A stretch of 64,000 nucleotides of DNA from Batillaria attramentaria (lineage: Eukaryota > Mollusca > Gastropoda > Batillariidae), in the NCBI GenBank assembly GCA_018292915.2, contig JACVVK020000094.1:31001-95000 (forward strand), given 5' to 3'. Shown piece after piece: positions 35,849-49,737 of the stretch. The first letter of the stretch is position 1. Each line of letters begins with the position of its first letter. Below the pieces are notes generated by a model. It saw only the letters and a list, made by a program, of their open reading frames with translations. It ran no database searches and was not told the DNA's origin. Position numbers and translations under genes: made by a program.

Positions 35849-37017
35849 CGTTCGGAGGTTGTAAATGCCTGTGTGAAGAAGTGTATGATTTGTGGCAAGA
35901 TGTGTGGTTGATGCAATTATTATTACTATAAATTATAATAATAAGAAAAGGATATCTGCAGTGCCACAGAATCAATCAAGAACAAGTTTGTGCCTGGTGC
36001 AATACACACTTTATTGGTTCATGAGAGAACAAACTAATGATTAGCTTGAATCAAGTTGCAAGAGTCAAACTCGCCATGACTCCCATGAGCAACTGAGCAC
36101 AAAAAAATGTAATTGCAGCTACATTGATTTATATATATATATTTTTTTTTTATTTTTTTTGGGGGGGGGGGGGGGGGGGAGATGCCAGTTAAGTATATAA
36201 TGAAAAAATGCATCAATCTTCAGAAAAAACATGAGTGTATGTATACATGTAAAATCATGAGACGCATAAAACCCTCACAGACAGAAAACTGAAATAATCT
36301 CATCAACACAAAAAGTCACTAACATTTCTGTCCAGTTATCTACTACTTGTAGTACAACTGCAATTATGAATAAAGCTGTGCGTCCTGCACACATAAATCA
36401 CATACGGTGATACTACATACATACGTACATTGTACTGAGCTGATGTACAGTGAGATAGGAGTAACAGGAGAGAATTATAAACAAAGATTTTTACGGTGTT
36501 TATCTGAAGTTCTATTTTTTCTTTCTTTTTAGATAATGAATGTTTAAGGTGATACGTACTTTCAGTATGCTTGCACATGTACATACATGTATGTATCATG
36601 GACAAATCTGATTTGGCCAATCCACACACAAAATTTAAAACGTGCGAATAGGCATGACTAGAAATATTAAACAACTTGTAACTTGGTCAGGTTAAAAACT
36701 GTACACTGATAATGACCACGACGCATTGCATTTTGGGTACATGTGCCTTCCAAGTTTGCTTTTTTAATCATATTGATAGTGTTGTAAAGCCTCTGCATGC
36801 CATAATGCATGGATCTGCAATTCTTTTATGGAAGCTGACATTAAATGTCTGCTGTATGAACAGTCTTACAAACACATAAAATCTGATTATAGGGTGCCGT
36901 AGTACTGAACATTACTAGAAAGAGCTAAGGCATGTGCAAAACAATTATTATGTTTCTTAAAAACACAGACATGTCCTGGGTATAAAGAAACACGAAACTC
37001 TGGTGTTTATAACAGTA

Positions 37018-37345
37018 TTAACCTTTGCCGTACATCGTGGGTATTATTGCACCCACTCTTTCATTTCAACGTAAAACGTCCCTAGCTCAGTCAAGTTTCA
37101 CGCTAGATCCACGATACTTCGTGACTTTGTCAATACGGTTAATGGAAAAGTGCTCAGTTCTGGGCTGGATGGTCAACATACGAGTAAACGAACAAAAACG
37201 TGGTGTGATATGGGTTTCTTTCTCTTCTTTAAAAAGCATGGGTGTGTTTGCACTGCAGCCACAATGTATGACACGCAATTTTCTTCTTTTTTATTATTAG
37301 TATGGGTGCGTTTGTACCCACGATGTACAGCGCGCAAAGTTTTAA
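37018..37345. mobile_element. MITE with TTAA ends (piggyBac-like)
   Basis: TTAA then CCTTTGCCGTACATCGTGGG at the left; at the right the inverse complement reads TTAA AACTTTGCGCGCTGTACATC GTGGGTA. Both ends show the TTAA target typical of piggyBac elements. The interior has GCACCCA/TGGGTGC arms. No transposase; about 320 bp. Confidence 0.72.
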
Positions 37346-38445
37346 GCAACGTACCACCAAGGTTAGCACTTTACAGACTTGACACACTACCCCAATTACA
37401 GTATTACTATTAATTAGTAACACACAGCAAAACGCCTACCAATGGTGTGTTTGTGAGGACCTACACCATTTGAAACGATACACAGTTGTATGATAAAGTA
37501 CATACACATGTATACATGTCTGTAAAACATGTACAGTACAGTAGTTGAATTAGTCACACATCTGCTGACCATGGATCACATCGTGACCTGAGCACTTACA
37601 GATCTATCGCTGGCCAGTGTGCACAAACACTGCTAAATGAGTAACTGTAAATGATGCTCTGAAGAAAGCCCGTTATTTTGTAAAAAGCGAACATAAAGTA
37701 GTTGTATAACATGTGGTAGTTTGGAGGGGTCGCATTACCAATAAAAAGGCTGCGATTTATCCAATCCAGATTTTCAAACGTGGTAATTTTTTTTATGAGC
37801 TCACAACGTGTTTGCTTCACATGGAAGAGTGCAATACAAACTACTAGATATATCACAAAAAAAAAAAAGAATAATATCAAGAACTGAATGTTCTCAATGT
37901 AAATCACTCATGAAACAACATGTCATCAATACATGACGTATGATTGGATGTAAATTGTAATAACCAAAATACTGTTATGATAATGAATACAATGTAAGAA
38001 TCCTATAGATCTATACAAAGGGCAGCATTGCAGAAAACTGGTTCAAACACATACTACCACAGTGTACATCATTCACAGTGTAAATGTCATTCTGGCATAC
38101 GCTTGTAACTTAGTACTTACGCAACTGCATTAAAAAAAAAAAAAGTGTTGAAAGTTGAACTAGATTCAAGACAAAAATTTAAAATGAAAGTTGCACCGGT
38201 AGCTTTATTGTCTGATACTTGGAGTAAAATGGGCATGTCCCATAAGGTATAACAAATCAATTTTCTCATGAAAATGTTCTTTTACTTCATTACACTAGAT
38301 AAATTTTGAGGGCAAGAAGTATTGGCAGTTTACCTGTTGAAACAATGAAGCATATAATAAATGCCTTGAAAAGTATCAGTATAGGACTAACAGTAACACA
38401 AAAACCTGTGAAGAAAATATTCTGGTTTGCTCCACATTTGTTAGG

Positions 38446-38680
38446 CCTGCTTTGGAAATGTACAGCCCACAAAATTTGGAAAATAAATGCAATTCTAAAT
38501 TCCGAAATTTAAAATAGCTGAGCTGACCCTTCGCACCACGTGATTGTAATGTGTTATGTCCAGTGTGTGAGAGAATGTGTGTGATTCACGTGAGCGTGCG
38601 TGTTGGGTTCAGTTCGCGGCGCTTTGAGCCGATTCATGAAATTGGAAAGAGCGCCTATACAATACTCATTATTATTATTT
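38446..38680 (+). mobile_element. SINE family 1, 5'-truncated copy
   Basis: It starts within the body (CTGCTTTGGAAATGTACAGC) and continues through CTTCGCACCACGTGATTGTA, GGCGCTTTGAGCCGATTCAT and GCGCCTATACAATACTCATT to (ATT)n. The tRNA head is missing. Confidence 0.9.
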
Positions 38681-40618
38681 ACCGATTAGCACAAACTAAA
38701 ATGTGAAGTAAAATAATTTAATGCACTGCTGGAGGGTGCAAAGGAGATGAGAAAAGGTAAGCTGAATAGTTTGGTATTGTTTAACTTCTAGCAGTGTTCA
38801 GTCAAGAGGGTCATTCAAACTTTTGTGCTGCATAAACTGGTGGTTTTTCGAGACTATGAACAGGCGGGTAGAACAGCTAACACTAGCAACAGCAATCTCT
38901 GGTGTAAAAATTTGAGATTTGAGCGTCATGTGAGGGTCCATGCAAAAAATGTGGAGAACAAAAAATACATAAAACTAGCACAACCACAGCCAGTGAAAAC
39001 TACATACATGTACTTTGGCCACTTGGTATATGAACTTGATCATGAGTTTTTCACAATATTCTGTGCGACTTTCACCAACTGCCAGTATCCAATGGCATCT
39101 ATCTACAAATGAAACGTGTTGTGCTTCATAATACATGTACATGTATCCTGAAAGACCATCTAGGAATCCACACAAAACAGAGCCGCTAGTGGTGACATGA
39201 TTAATCATTTGATATGTCTTCTATCCTACAACATCCCCATCCACCCGTACCACCACACTCTATAATAAGCATAGCATGATTCTGAGATCTATGTGAAAGC
39301 AAACGCCAACATACCCCCATCCTACTTTCTATCGATGTATTATCAGCAGAATCACCAAAATGGAGCAGATGAAATCACTAAAAAGCTGAAACATCACCAT
39401 CACCAACGTTGGAATTCTATCTTATAAACTCACCCATGAATTCTTTATTCTGCGTGTATTTTTTGAGACACAAACACATTGTCTGTGGAGCAGATGGAAT
39501 CACCAAGAAGTTAAAAATAGTGTCAGTACCATCACCAACATGCCATAGGATTTCTGCACCCAAGGAATTCTGTAACTTGTGTGATCATGTGAAAATTCAA
39601 TTCAATTCTTTATTGTTTAGGCCATCGGCCCGTCACAAAGCAGATAATTTTACTGACGTACATGTACCGTGAAGATCATGTGAAAAAGAAACACTGTTCA
39701 CAATTTCAAGTAGTAGCTCAGTATCATCAGACCAAGGCCACTGAGGTGGGAAATTCTAGCCATAATAACCCCGATGTGAACATACAGCATACAACTACAC
39801 TGGAAACAAGTGGGCTCTAAAAACATGTATGCGCAACCTGTCCTTTATCAGATGGCAAGGTCTCTTTCTTGTTTCTGCTTCAACATTTGTACCTGTGTCT
39901 GTTAAGTAGACAGCCTTGATGTTGGAAATGTTAGTTGACAGGATCTAGATCCACGAAAAAAGCTTTTGTAATACTGTCAAGCCACTGCAACAAAATCATT
40001 TCCTTCTTGACTTGTGTGTCAAAGTGTTGGTAACCCCAAAAACAATGGATGCAAGTTGAAAAAGTCATTTCAAACTGTGTCAGTTTGTGCTACACTTTTC
40101 CTCTGTGTGTGTGTGTGTGTGTGAATGTGAATGTGTGTGTGTGTGTGTGTGTGTAAACATGTCAACACACAGAAAAAAATTATGCCCTAAATTCCTAAAC
40201 TGACATTCATTTTGAGATGTACTTACAGGATACAGCAGCATTCACTTTATTAAAAAACACAAAAGAAGTCTTGTCAGAACTGTGGTTTCAGGCAACTCTG
40301 ACGGTTCCTTTGATCACCAAAATGAGAAAACTGGGAAAGGTAAAGAAACAACTTTTAATTAGTTAAAAAAATGCAACAATCTTCCCAAAGAATGCCTTTC
40401 CTTTTATTATTATTATCTGTTTTGTGTTTTTAGCAATGTTCCCACTGGTCTGGAGAAAATGCTACATGTGCAAGACTCTTTCTGTCTTGTTTAACTGAAA
40501 TAAACAACAGTTCATATGACATGCCTGCATCTCATACAACTGTGATATCCCTAGTAAAAATGAGAACACAAAAACATATTGGAGTGCTGCTGAGAAGATA
40601 GGACTATGCTGATCATCA

Positions 40619-43600
40619 TTAGAGTGGTGACGGGGCAGATGGTGAATCAGGGTCTGGTTCGAGGTCCCTGGGGTCCACTTGTTCGAAACTGTCCTCAGAA
40701 GATGACCCATCGCCCAGGTAGTCGTCGGTGTCCTGTCCTTGCTGTGCAGGGTTGTCCAGTTCCAGAAAGTTGCGCAGTAGTTCAGCCACCTGATAGTGTT
40801 CCCTGCAGTGTAACAACATAAAATTACAATGACACTAAACACATTTGAATGGGACAGGAAAAACACTACTCAGGAAAGAGGTGATGTTCCATTACGGTAT
40901 GGAGGCCCTTTTCTTAACCTTGTGGCTTCTGATATTACAGAAATACAGTTTCTTGGAATACGCAGTTTCCTAAAGCTTTCAAAAGTGAGGGTCATTTTGA
41001 CCCTCCCTGTCAAATTCAGAGGGTCATTTTGTAAAATCAGTCACTTACAGCCTCAGATGTCTGTGTCAGACTCTGAAATCTGTGCCCAAACAACGCACAT
41101 GTATATATGTGTGTAATAAGGAACTCGGATAAGTGGCATTTTTCCTGTATGAACATGATGGTGACAATTTCTGTAAACAGAGCAGCCCATCAGCTTCGCT
41201 CAAAGCTAGTCTGAGGGCAATAGTACTGTCACACGAGCCTTTGGGGTGGTCTCTTATGTCTTGTTTTAAGTGAATGTCTAGGGTGGAGGGTAGAGAGGGA
41301 GGATAGCTCAGGTGCTGAGTATTGGACATCAGAGGGTTGTCGTACATGCAGCTCTGAGTCACAACAGTGTCAAAGTTTTTCCTGTGCCCTTATCTGAATT
41401 CTTTGGATAAGACAAAATACCCACCTTACGCCTCTCTAGGGCACACACATGCTTTGCACAGCCTACCTGCTGCTGCCGAAGGTGTACGACTCGGTGACGC
41501 CAACAGTCATGCCCGTGTTGAGGATGAACACCACAATGTGACTCTTGCCGAAGTAGCGCACGTCCTCCTCATCCACACGCACACCAACAATGTCGTCCAG
41601 ACCCATCACCACTGAAACAGCATCAGCACTGTCAAATGCAAAACCTACTGTGGTGAGTGGACGTCGTTCAGAATGAAAGTAAGTGACCTGGAGGGTGTCC
41701 GTTTTCCAAGGCTCTCATATTGCACATAATAATGTGATCCGTTCTCACAAAAGGGACCATAAGTTGAAAATTAACAATTCTGAGATATGTACATCACTGC
41801 AGTCTACTGGTTATGCAGTTTAATTCAATATAAGAATGAAAGTTGTATTACTAAAATTGACAGAGATATCAGCAGTTGAAGCTGGCTACTCACAAGGTGG
41901 CCATACTGACCCCCGGCACTCTGTAGCAGCGTTTGGCCTGGCGTGACTTACGGTCCCTTTCGCGAGAACCTCACATCAGTCTGGAGTATGTGTGCTTTAT
42001 CATGGGGGGCTTCACACTCATATATTTACTATGGGGTCCGCCTGCACTGCATATTATCAGTACTACACTCCCATACTTTCTAAAATAGTAAATATTTCAA
42101 TTTCTTTTCCTATGTCATGGGTGTGTCATCGTTTTAAACTTTCCTCTTTGTTGACGTTGTTTTGTGTATTCAGGCTGGGAAATTGCAGAGGACAAAAAAG
42201 ACTGAAACCTAGGCCGAGGTGCAGGGGTAGCACCCTGCTTGGGGACAACAGGGGCAACGCCCCACTTCAGAAAACAAATTTTAACATTTTTCAAAGCATC
42301 CAGTAGCCTCTCCTGGCATCCAGGTGTGAAATACTGCTGTGATACTGACATGCAACAATTACAAAATGAAGTTAGAAAGTCCCATAAAAATTATGACATT
42401 ACATGCATCTTGATACAATATGACTGTGTGCAACCTTTTTCCTCCTTCCTTTTCTTGGCTGAAAGGATAGGAAATTTGGCTGAAAATTGCCAAGTGACTG
42501 AAAATTCCCCAGTCTGTGTATTAAAACAAACAAGAACTGTATAGCTTATGTTTAAATGCCTTCCTGGCAAAGTCATGACGTTTCCATGCAGCAGACTTAC
42601 ACATTTTCTGATCAGCATACTGAGGCAGAAGCTTCTGGAAAACATTTCTCCTCTTCACTTTCACATCTCCTGTTTGTTTGCTGAGTTCACACTCCTGAAA
42701 AATAAACATGCTCAGAGGGTGAGAGGTGCAACAAATTTACTTCCAGAGTTTGGCTAAAGTCTTATTTAGGAGTCTAAACACAGACTTACAGATTAACATA
42801 GTGCAACTTCTCTCTGTGTAATGGTATTCAGCATGAAGTGAATGAGGTCAAAATGCGAACACGAAAATGAAACAAAGTAAATTTATCTCATGTACAATGC
42901 CTGTGACTAGAAACAAAATCTGATTTCTTTTGTTTCTTGTCCTCTATGCACACTCTTAGTCTTGGTTTGTTTGGTTTTTTTTTTTTTTTTTTGGGGGGGG
43001 GGGGGGGGTCTAATTCAACAGTCAATTTTATGTTCTGATTCAAAACAACACCACCACCACAGACCCAATACAAATTAACACAGTGGATTTTTTTACCTAC
43101 CTCCCATCCTTCCATCCACAAAAGGCCTGCGTAAAGTGCCCCCACTATGTACAGAAACTTCCACAAAAGATAGTCTGCCAAAGACAAAAGAAAGAAAAAT
43201 GTAGTGGCAGTTACGGCTCTTTCATTACATTGTCAGAACAGGAAACCATTGACAGAATCAAGTGGGTTATATCAAGCACTTCCTGTATATAAAACAACAC
43301 TATACGCACTAAACAAATCACTTTCTCTGGCAACGTTTTACTGCTCTTGTGCAAAGGATAAAGTAACAGCACGTATTTAGTTTTAACCCTATTAAACACA
43401 CATCAACCACTGCACAACAGACTAGCTGCAAACAAGGGAGCAAAGGTCACAGATGTATTATGGAATGTAATAATTACCTGTCCCATACACTGCAGCACCG
43501 AGTCCAATTGCAACAGCACCTAGTTGAAATAAAAAAAAAACGTATTAGCAGACTGTATCAAATGACTGCGACTGCCCTGGTGAACATCTGTGGCAGTCAT

Positions 43601-44211
43601 GAAACGTGCACATCATTAAGGATACTGTCCAAACATCACATTCCCCACCGCTGCAGGTGTCTATGAGACTTGACCACTGTGATGACTACTTCCATTTTCA
43701 GAGACTCTCTAAGCCCCTGTGATGAGTGGACATTCAGAAACTACGATGAAGTTTAATTTTTTTTTTACTGACCATCTATGTCCACTTGCATTTTTTTTGT
43801 TTTTGTTTTTGTGCTTCATCATAACATAATCATCTGATCATGACAAAACTCTCTCCTTTTAACAAAACTGAGTGTTATCAGGAACTGGCACATGGTCTTC
43901 AGTGGTTAAAGTGTTGATGTAACTATTTACGTCCTACATCATATCCTGTCTACTGAAAAAGCCAGCTTTGTGGTTAAAGTAGAGGTTCTTGAATGACCCT
44001 GTGCAAAAGGGCCACCTGTCTAGGAAAACACACACCATTCATCTTGTGCCTTTGGCACTAACAGTAATCTAAAAGACATTCAATTTCTGTTCAACTTCAT
44101 TTAATATAGACAAGGTAACTGACCGATAAGCACACTCCATGACCAGATGTTGGGCTCCCGACTCAAAACCAGCCGGTCACTGGTGTGTTCCTTGACCGTT
44201 ACATAACCCAT
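40619..44211 (-). CDS. CYBC1: CYBC1 / EROS, cytochrome b-245 chaperone 1
   Basis: Coding exons 5' to 3': 44124-44211, 43478-43519, 43101-43174, 42601-42694, 41467-41611, 40619-40802. All junctions are in phase; 208 residues (human 187). The start is MGYVTVKEHTSDRLVL. Diagnostic blocks: REPNIWSWSVLIG, then a two-segment membrane hairpin (AVAIGLGAAVYG; LWKFLYIVGALYAGLLWMEG), WEECELSKQTG, VDEEDVRYFGKSHIVVFIL and LLRNFLELD. A longer acidic Ser/Asp-rich tail than in human ends PDSPSAPSPL. In mammals this ER membrane protein is needed for stable gp91phox/p22phox expression and the phagocyte oxidative burst. The invertebrate role is inferred. A non-coding 5' exon may lie in 44700-45000. Confidence 0.93.
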
Positions 44212-44229
44212 CTGGCCCGTCTGCTTCTG

Positions 44230-44262
<33 letters not shown>

Positions 44263-45010
44263 CTTAATAAAACTATGACGAGCTTGAAACATAAGGTGTC
44301 TAATTTCTAACAACCAAGTTTCGCATGACGAAATCCCCGCCTTTCTCTCTCTCTCTCTCTCTCCCCCCCCCCTCCGCCTCACCCCCTCCCTGCGCACGCA
44401 CACACTTTTATGCCATAATCCTACTCCACAAACACCATGCACATCTGGTGAAGTAATCGATCTCGCGACTTCGAAGCAGAAATAGATTGATTTATGAGAT
44501 GGTCTATGATGTCAAAAATTCCACTGCAAGACTGAGCAAGTAAGCGCAAGTTGAGAAATACACAACAGTTTACAATCACACTCCTGGATATTTTCTGATC
44601 AGTGAAATATCAAGACTGATACCACAAACAGCAACAAGTCCAAAACGCTCACACTAAAATGAAATCAACCAACTAACCTGATTTTGTTTTGAGAAATGCA
44701 AAGCTTGTTTACAATTTGTCGGAAGTGAACTCTTCAAGTAAAAAAGGTAAATTTAGTGAAGAGGCCCTGTCGAGGATAAACTTACTGAGGTGCTGCCAAG
44801 CTTCTTGTATTTTTAACGCATTTATCGTCGAAGAGCATACATGAAATTTGTAAAGTATAGTATTCCAGTATACCATAGTGCGGACTTTATGCTCATCCCC
44901 GAAATCACTCGGAGAGAGAGATCGAGAAAGAAAGGGAAAAAAAATAAAAAATGATGCACGTGATCGTTCCTAACTGCGTGTGACTTGCCTACCACCCCCG
45001 CGGAAACAAA
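44212..45010. promoter_or_regulatory. Divergent CYBC1 / alpha-L-fucosidase intergenic region
   Basis: About 800 bp separates the CYBC1 start codon (minus) from the fucosidase start codon (plus). A CA tract (44229-44258) and CT/C tracts (44343-44371) lie near CYBC1. A putative 5' UTR exon of CYBC1 could splice to the TGTGTCAG acceptor just before its start exon. Both promoters must be here. Confidence 0.5.
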
Positions 45011-48000
45011 ATGGCGCGCTACTTTCAACTTTCCATAGGAACTTTTGTCGTCTGCTTCCTGTATTTTGCATTGCCTCATCTTGCTACTGGGGTGCGGTAT
45101 CAGCCAAACTGGGCGTCTCTGGATAAGCGCCCACTTCCTGATTGGTATGATGAGGCAAAGCTTGGAATATTTCTGCACTGGGGTGTGTTTTCGGTGCCAA
45201 GTTACGCTGGGGCTTGGTTTTGGGACTGGTGGAAAGGTCCGCAGCCCAGACCAAGCGTTGTTGAGTTCATGGCATCCAACTATCCACCTAGCTTTACCTA
45301 CGCAGACTTTGCAGCTCAGTTCACCGCAGAGTTCTTCGACCCAGACAAATGGGCAGACATCTTCAACGCTTCAGGGGCGAGGTGAAGTTGCTTACGCAGT
45401 TACGGTTACGGCCAGTAACGACATGCAAAATACAATGTAAAAAAATTAATTAGAACTTTCAAGCATTGTTCTCGCACCACCAATTACAGATACACCGTCC
45501 TACTCGCCCCACTGCCAGCCGCCATCACACATGCACACACGCACACTCATCAGTTCATCTCCTTATATTTGTAGCACTGATGCACTTTTAGGAAAAAAAA
45601 AATTCACCACTGAATGGCCAAGCAGACTGCAGAATTGTAATTATTTCTGGAAGGGGGGTGAGTTGCGATGCTGAATTAGGATACATGTATCCTTCTTTGC
45701 TGTAGAGCCATTTTAATTTTAATATAATCAGTGATTTAGATTAATAATCAGTGATTGTTCTTAATTATTTATTTGTTGATTTATACTGAGCCTGTCAAAT
45801 CTTAATTGCCTGTTGAGAACAGCGTGTCACAGGGGACACACGTTTTTGGTCTCTCATAATGTGCCATTTGGTAAGTTTGCGGGTTCTTCACCTTGACGAT
45901 TCACCATGACTGATACACTACAATTCACATACATCTCTCCTACTTGAATGCTTTTGTAACCAACAACACCAAATGGGTTTGACTTTCAGACTTTTCATAC
46001 CAAAAGACCATGGACCCACAAAATTTACAAAAGGACCCTTAACATTATTGAGAGAGGGGCCCAAGGACCCTAGTATTGTCGAATCACAGGGAACACTGCT
46101 TTGGTGACATTCTGTTCCAATCCTGTCACAGAGCAGGGCCCCCAGGGAAATTTACCTGCCAGAGCAATTGGATGGGTTTCACTTCTTTTGTCTACTGTAT
46201 GTATGTGAGTGCATAGAAAAAAACCAGAAAAACCCTCAAAAATAAGTTATAAAATTAAAGGTCTGCAATCTCAGTGAAAAGCCGCAAACTGTGTTAAAAA
46301 ACAAACAAACCAAAAAACCCCTATCCGACTGCAGTTGCAAAGTGCACAGTCAACTCTATCAGTTACAGAATTTTCTGCGTCTCCAAAACCCCTGTAAAAG
46401 CCATGGGCAGCCTGATTTCACAGCTCAGTTTGCGTTTTGACACTGAGCGAGAAAGATCGCAGTGACTAGTCTTCTCATGCAGCACACAACACCCGGTGCT
46501 AGACGCTGTAATGATGTGTCTCGCACACTGATCAAAATCACAATAAAGTCACCGCAAACACATGCTCTGGTTTCATAAGGGTCTCCAAAGGGCTGACAAC
46601 TGTGCAACTGTGACAGAGTTGCCTGCATTATGCACAGTTGCAGTGTGTTTGAAAAACACAATGTTTGTGGCATTTTGTTGAGATTGCAGACCTTTAAACT
46701 TACCTCACAGGGTGTGTTGTCCGGAGGGTGATTATGTGAGCCAGTGTGTTCGATATCTGCAGGGCTGCCATCTTTGTTTCGAACAGAAACAGCACGGCCA
46801 GTGCAACTCTGATCAGCACATATCCAGTACACTTCAGTTATTTTCGCCTTATGAATAATATATGAGAAGCCTCTGTCTTTTATCAGGTATTTGCCTTTTC
46901 GTCTTGGACTGACCTTCATGGTTCATACACTGTGACAGTGACAGCCTGAGATGAAAACACTGACTAGAACTCACAGCATGTTTATTCTCACACAACCTGA
47001 ACAACAACTCATGAAAGTTGAACATATCTGCTTGGGACAAAATCCATTGTTCATACTGGAAAACCAGACTTCAAGAGTTTTTTTTATATAACTGCAAAAC
47101 ACCAGGGGCATGCTGTCTTAACAGTCGTCCAAGATTTTTTTTTTCTGTCTCAGTTTTGATTCTCCGTCATTTCCATTTTACTGTTTATTCTCCATACTTT
47201 CTACGTACTCCATATTGTCCGTTCTCCCAATTGTCTATTCTCCCATTTATTGCATTCTTCATTTTATCCATTTTCCCCTTTTGTTGCTCTCCCTTTTGTC
47301 GATTCACATTTTAACCTTCCAGCTACGTCGCTAAAAAACTTCTTAGTCCTACATCGTGTGAAACAACTTACCCATGGTTTTTACATAGGTAATTTTCGAC
47401 TTATTCCTAGTCCTACGTCGTGGGAAACAAATTACCCATGGTTTTTATGTAGGCAATTCACAACTTATTCTTATTTATTGTTTAATTACTCCGCTAATTA
47501 CAAGTTAAACAACACAATTTTTGGCATGAACATAGTCAATCCATTTATTGGCAAAGTCATGAAATTTCAAAGGTGTGACCTAAATATTGACCGAGATACG
47601 TTCATCTAAAGCAATGTGTGTGAAACTTTTTACCCACGACGTAGCCGGAAGGTTAATTGGCCACCGTTTCACTGGCATAGCAGTGAACCACTCACCTTGC
47701 TGTTCTCAGAGGTGCTTCATGTGAGCAGAACAAAGGAGAGATCAGACTGCTTCAAGCATCACACCTAGGGTGAGAGGTAAGTGAGCAGGTGTTTGCAGGA
47801 TTGGGATCCAACAGCAGCAGATCCAGTTCACAGAGTAGTAGAGTTGTAAGTGGCTCTGCAGCACAGAATGTCAATACTGTTTTGTGTGCTACTTGTAACT
47901 CCTATGCCTACTCATCACTCAACAGGTATGTCGTATTGACCACCAAACATCATGAAGGGTTCTGCCTCTGGCCGACCAAGCACTCTTGGAACTGGAATGC

Positions 48001-48233
48001 CATGGATGTTGGTCCCAACAGGGACTTAGTGGGTAAGATTTGTTTTGGTGATTCGATTTTTTTGCTAATTCTCTTAAGTGCATCAAGTGCCTGACTGTTT
48101 GTTATCATTTTTTAAAAATTTAGTATAAACAGTGTATGTGCATGCAAACATACATACATGCATACATACATACATACTTACACGTACATATATATATATA
48201 TATATATACCTAGACTACAAACTGATCAACACA

Positions 48234-48305
<72 letters not shown>

Positions 48306-49244
48306 TCATGTATTGATCAGTTGTAGTCTAGGTGTGTAAAGAGGGTGTGGCTTACATTCAAACCAGAGATTATATCATTGTGAACTAAACCAATAACTGA
48401 TTGGTTTCAGACATGATATATATATATATACAGTACTGCAGGAGTACATTTCACAAGTGCCAGGTTTGCTCTAGTCAGCCATATTTAGAATTCGAAAAAA
48501 AAAAGAAAAAAGTTTGTACATCAGTCTTTACGTTCTGTTGTTAATAATAATAATGTTAATGCAGGTGATTTGGCAGACGCTATCCGCAAGAGAACCAGCT
48601 TGAGATTTGGGACATACCATTCCTTGTTTGAGTTTTTCAATCCTCTGTATCTGAAGGACAAAGCCAATAACTTCACAACAAATGACTTTGTGGCTGTAAG
48701 TCTGACTTGTTTAACTACTTTGTTACCGTTCGTTATACTGAGCCACTACCAGAACCTCGAAAGAGATCTATATAAGAATGTTACTGGAATGCAGAAACTG
48801 AGGCTTGAGAATAGTTATGGTTGTCAGTACATGTATACTGATAAACTTTTGCATGTGCACATGTATATATTTTACATTTAGCTAGAAAAGTGTGATCTCA
48901 TCTGGAGAAAGATGTGCCTGTGATCCTACAGGGGGTGGGGGTGGGTGTTTGGGGGTTTAACGTCCTTTTCCACCACATAGGGTGATATCAAAGACGGGGC
49001 AACGATGAAAAAGCCAGCACAAATATTTGGCCCCAGCCGGGATCGAACTCACGACCCGAGCATTAGAAGTCCAACGCTCTACCATTCGACCACCCTGGCT
49101 CCCCGTGATCCTACAGAAGTAAACAACAACAAACAAAGACTTCTCATGTTAACAGTTTGTTTGAAAGTAGAATGTTACACTCAGATGTCAAGATATGTTG
49201 CATACCCCCTCCCCCCCCCTCTCCCCCCCCCTCTCCCCCCCTCT

Positions 49245-49275
<31 letters not shown>

Positions 49276-49684
49276 CATCCAAAGAGTTTGTTTAATTGAT
49301 GTGGTTACAAATAGTTGTGAAAAGTTTAAAACAGAATTTGATATCTCATGTTGCATTCACATGTACAAACATATAGAAGTCCATGAATTTCCCCTTTGTA
49401 CCTTTCAGTGTGTTGAAAATGATCCACGTGTTTCAGTTGAAAACCATGCCTGAGCTGTTTGAACTAGTGAACCGTTACAAGCCTGAAGTTATCTGGTCCG
49501 ATGGAGAGTGGGAGGCCAACTCCACATACTGGAATGCTACCAACTTCTTAGCCTGGCTTTACAATGAAAGGTCAGGTGCTTTAATAATCTTTATCCTGGT
49601 CTTGGCAATATTGATTTGAAATCAAGATCTATTTGTTATGCTAGTATTATTGCTACACACTGTATAATATGACAGATTTTACAC

Positions 49685-49737
<53 letters not shown>

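Larger units (their letters stand above)
35849..40618. other. Convergent intergenic interval GEMIN6 / CYBC1
   Basis: No protein gene recognised. It holds a piggyBac-like MITE (37018-37345), a truncated SINE (38446-38680), TG microsatellites (40100-40155) and poly-T/poly-G at 36140-36180. The rest is AT-rich without clear structure. Confidence 0.65.

Noticed and set aside
39595..39640. CAATTCTTTATTG..GGCCATCGGCC as a possible repeat end
   Set aside because: Too short and only one copy seen; no boundaries.
48132..48326. Frame of Thr-His repeats
   Set aside because: Translation of CA and CATA microsatellites.
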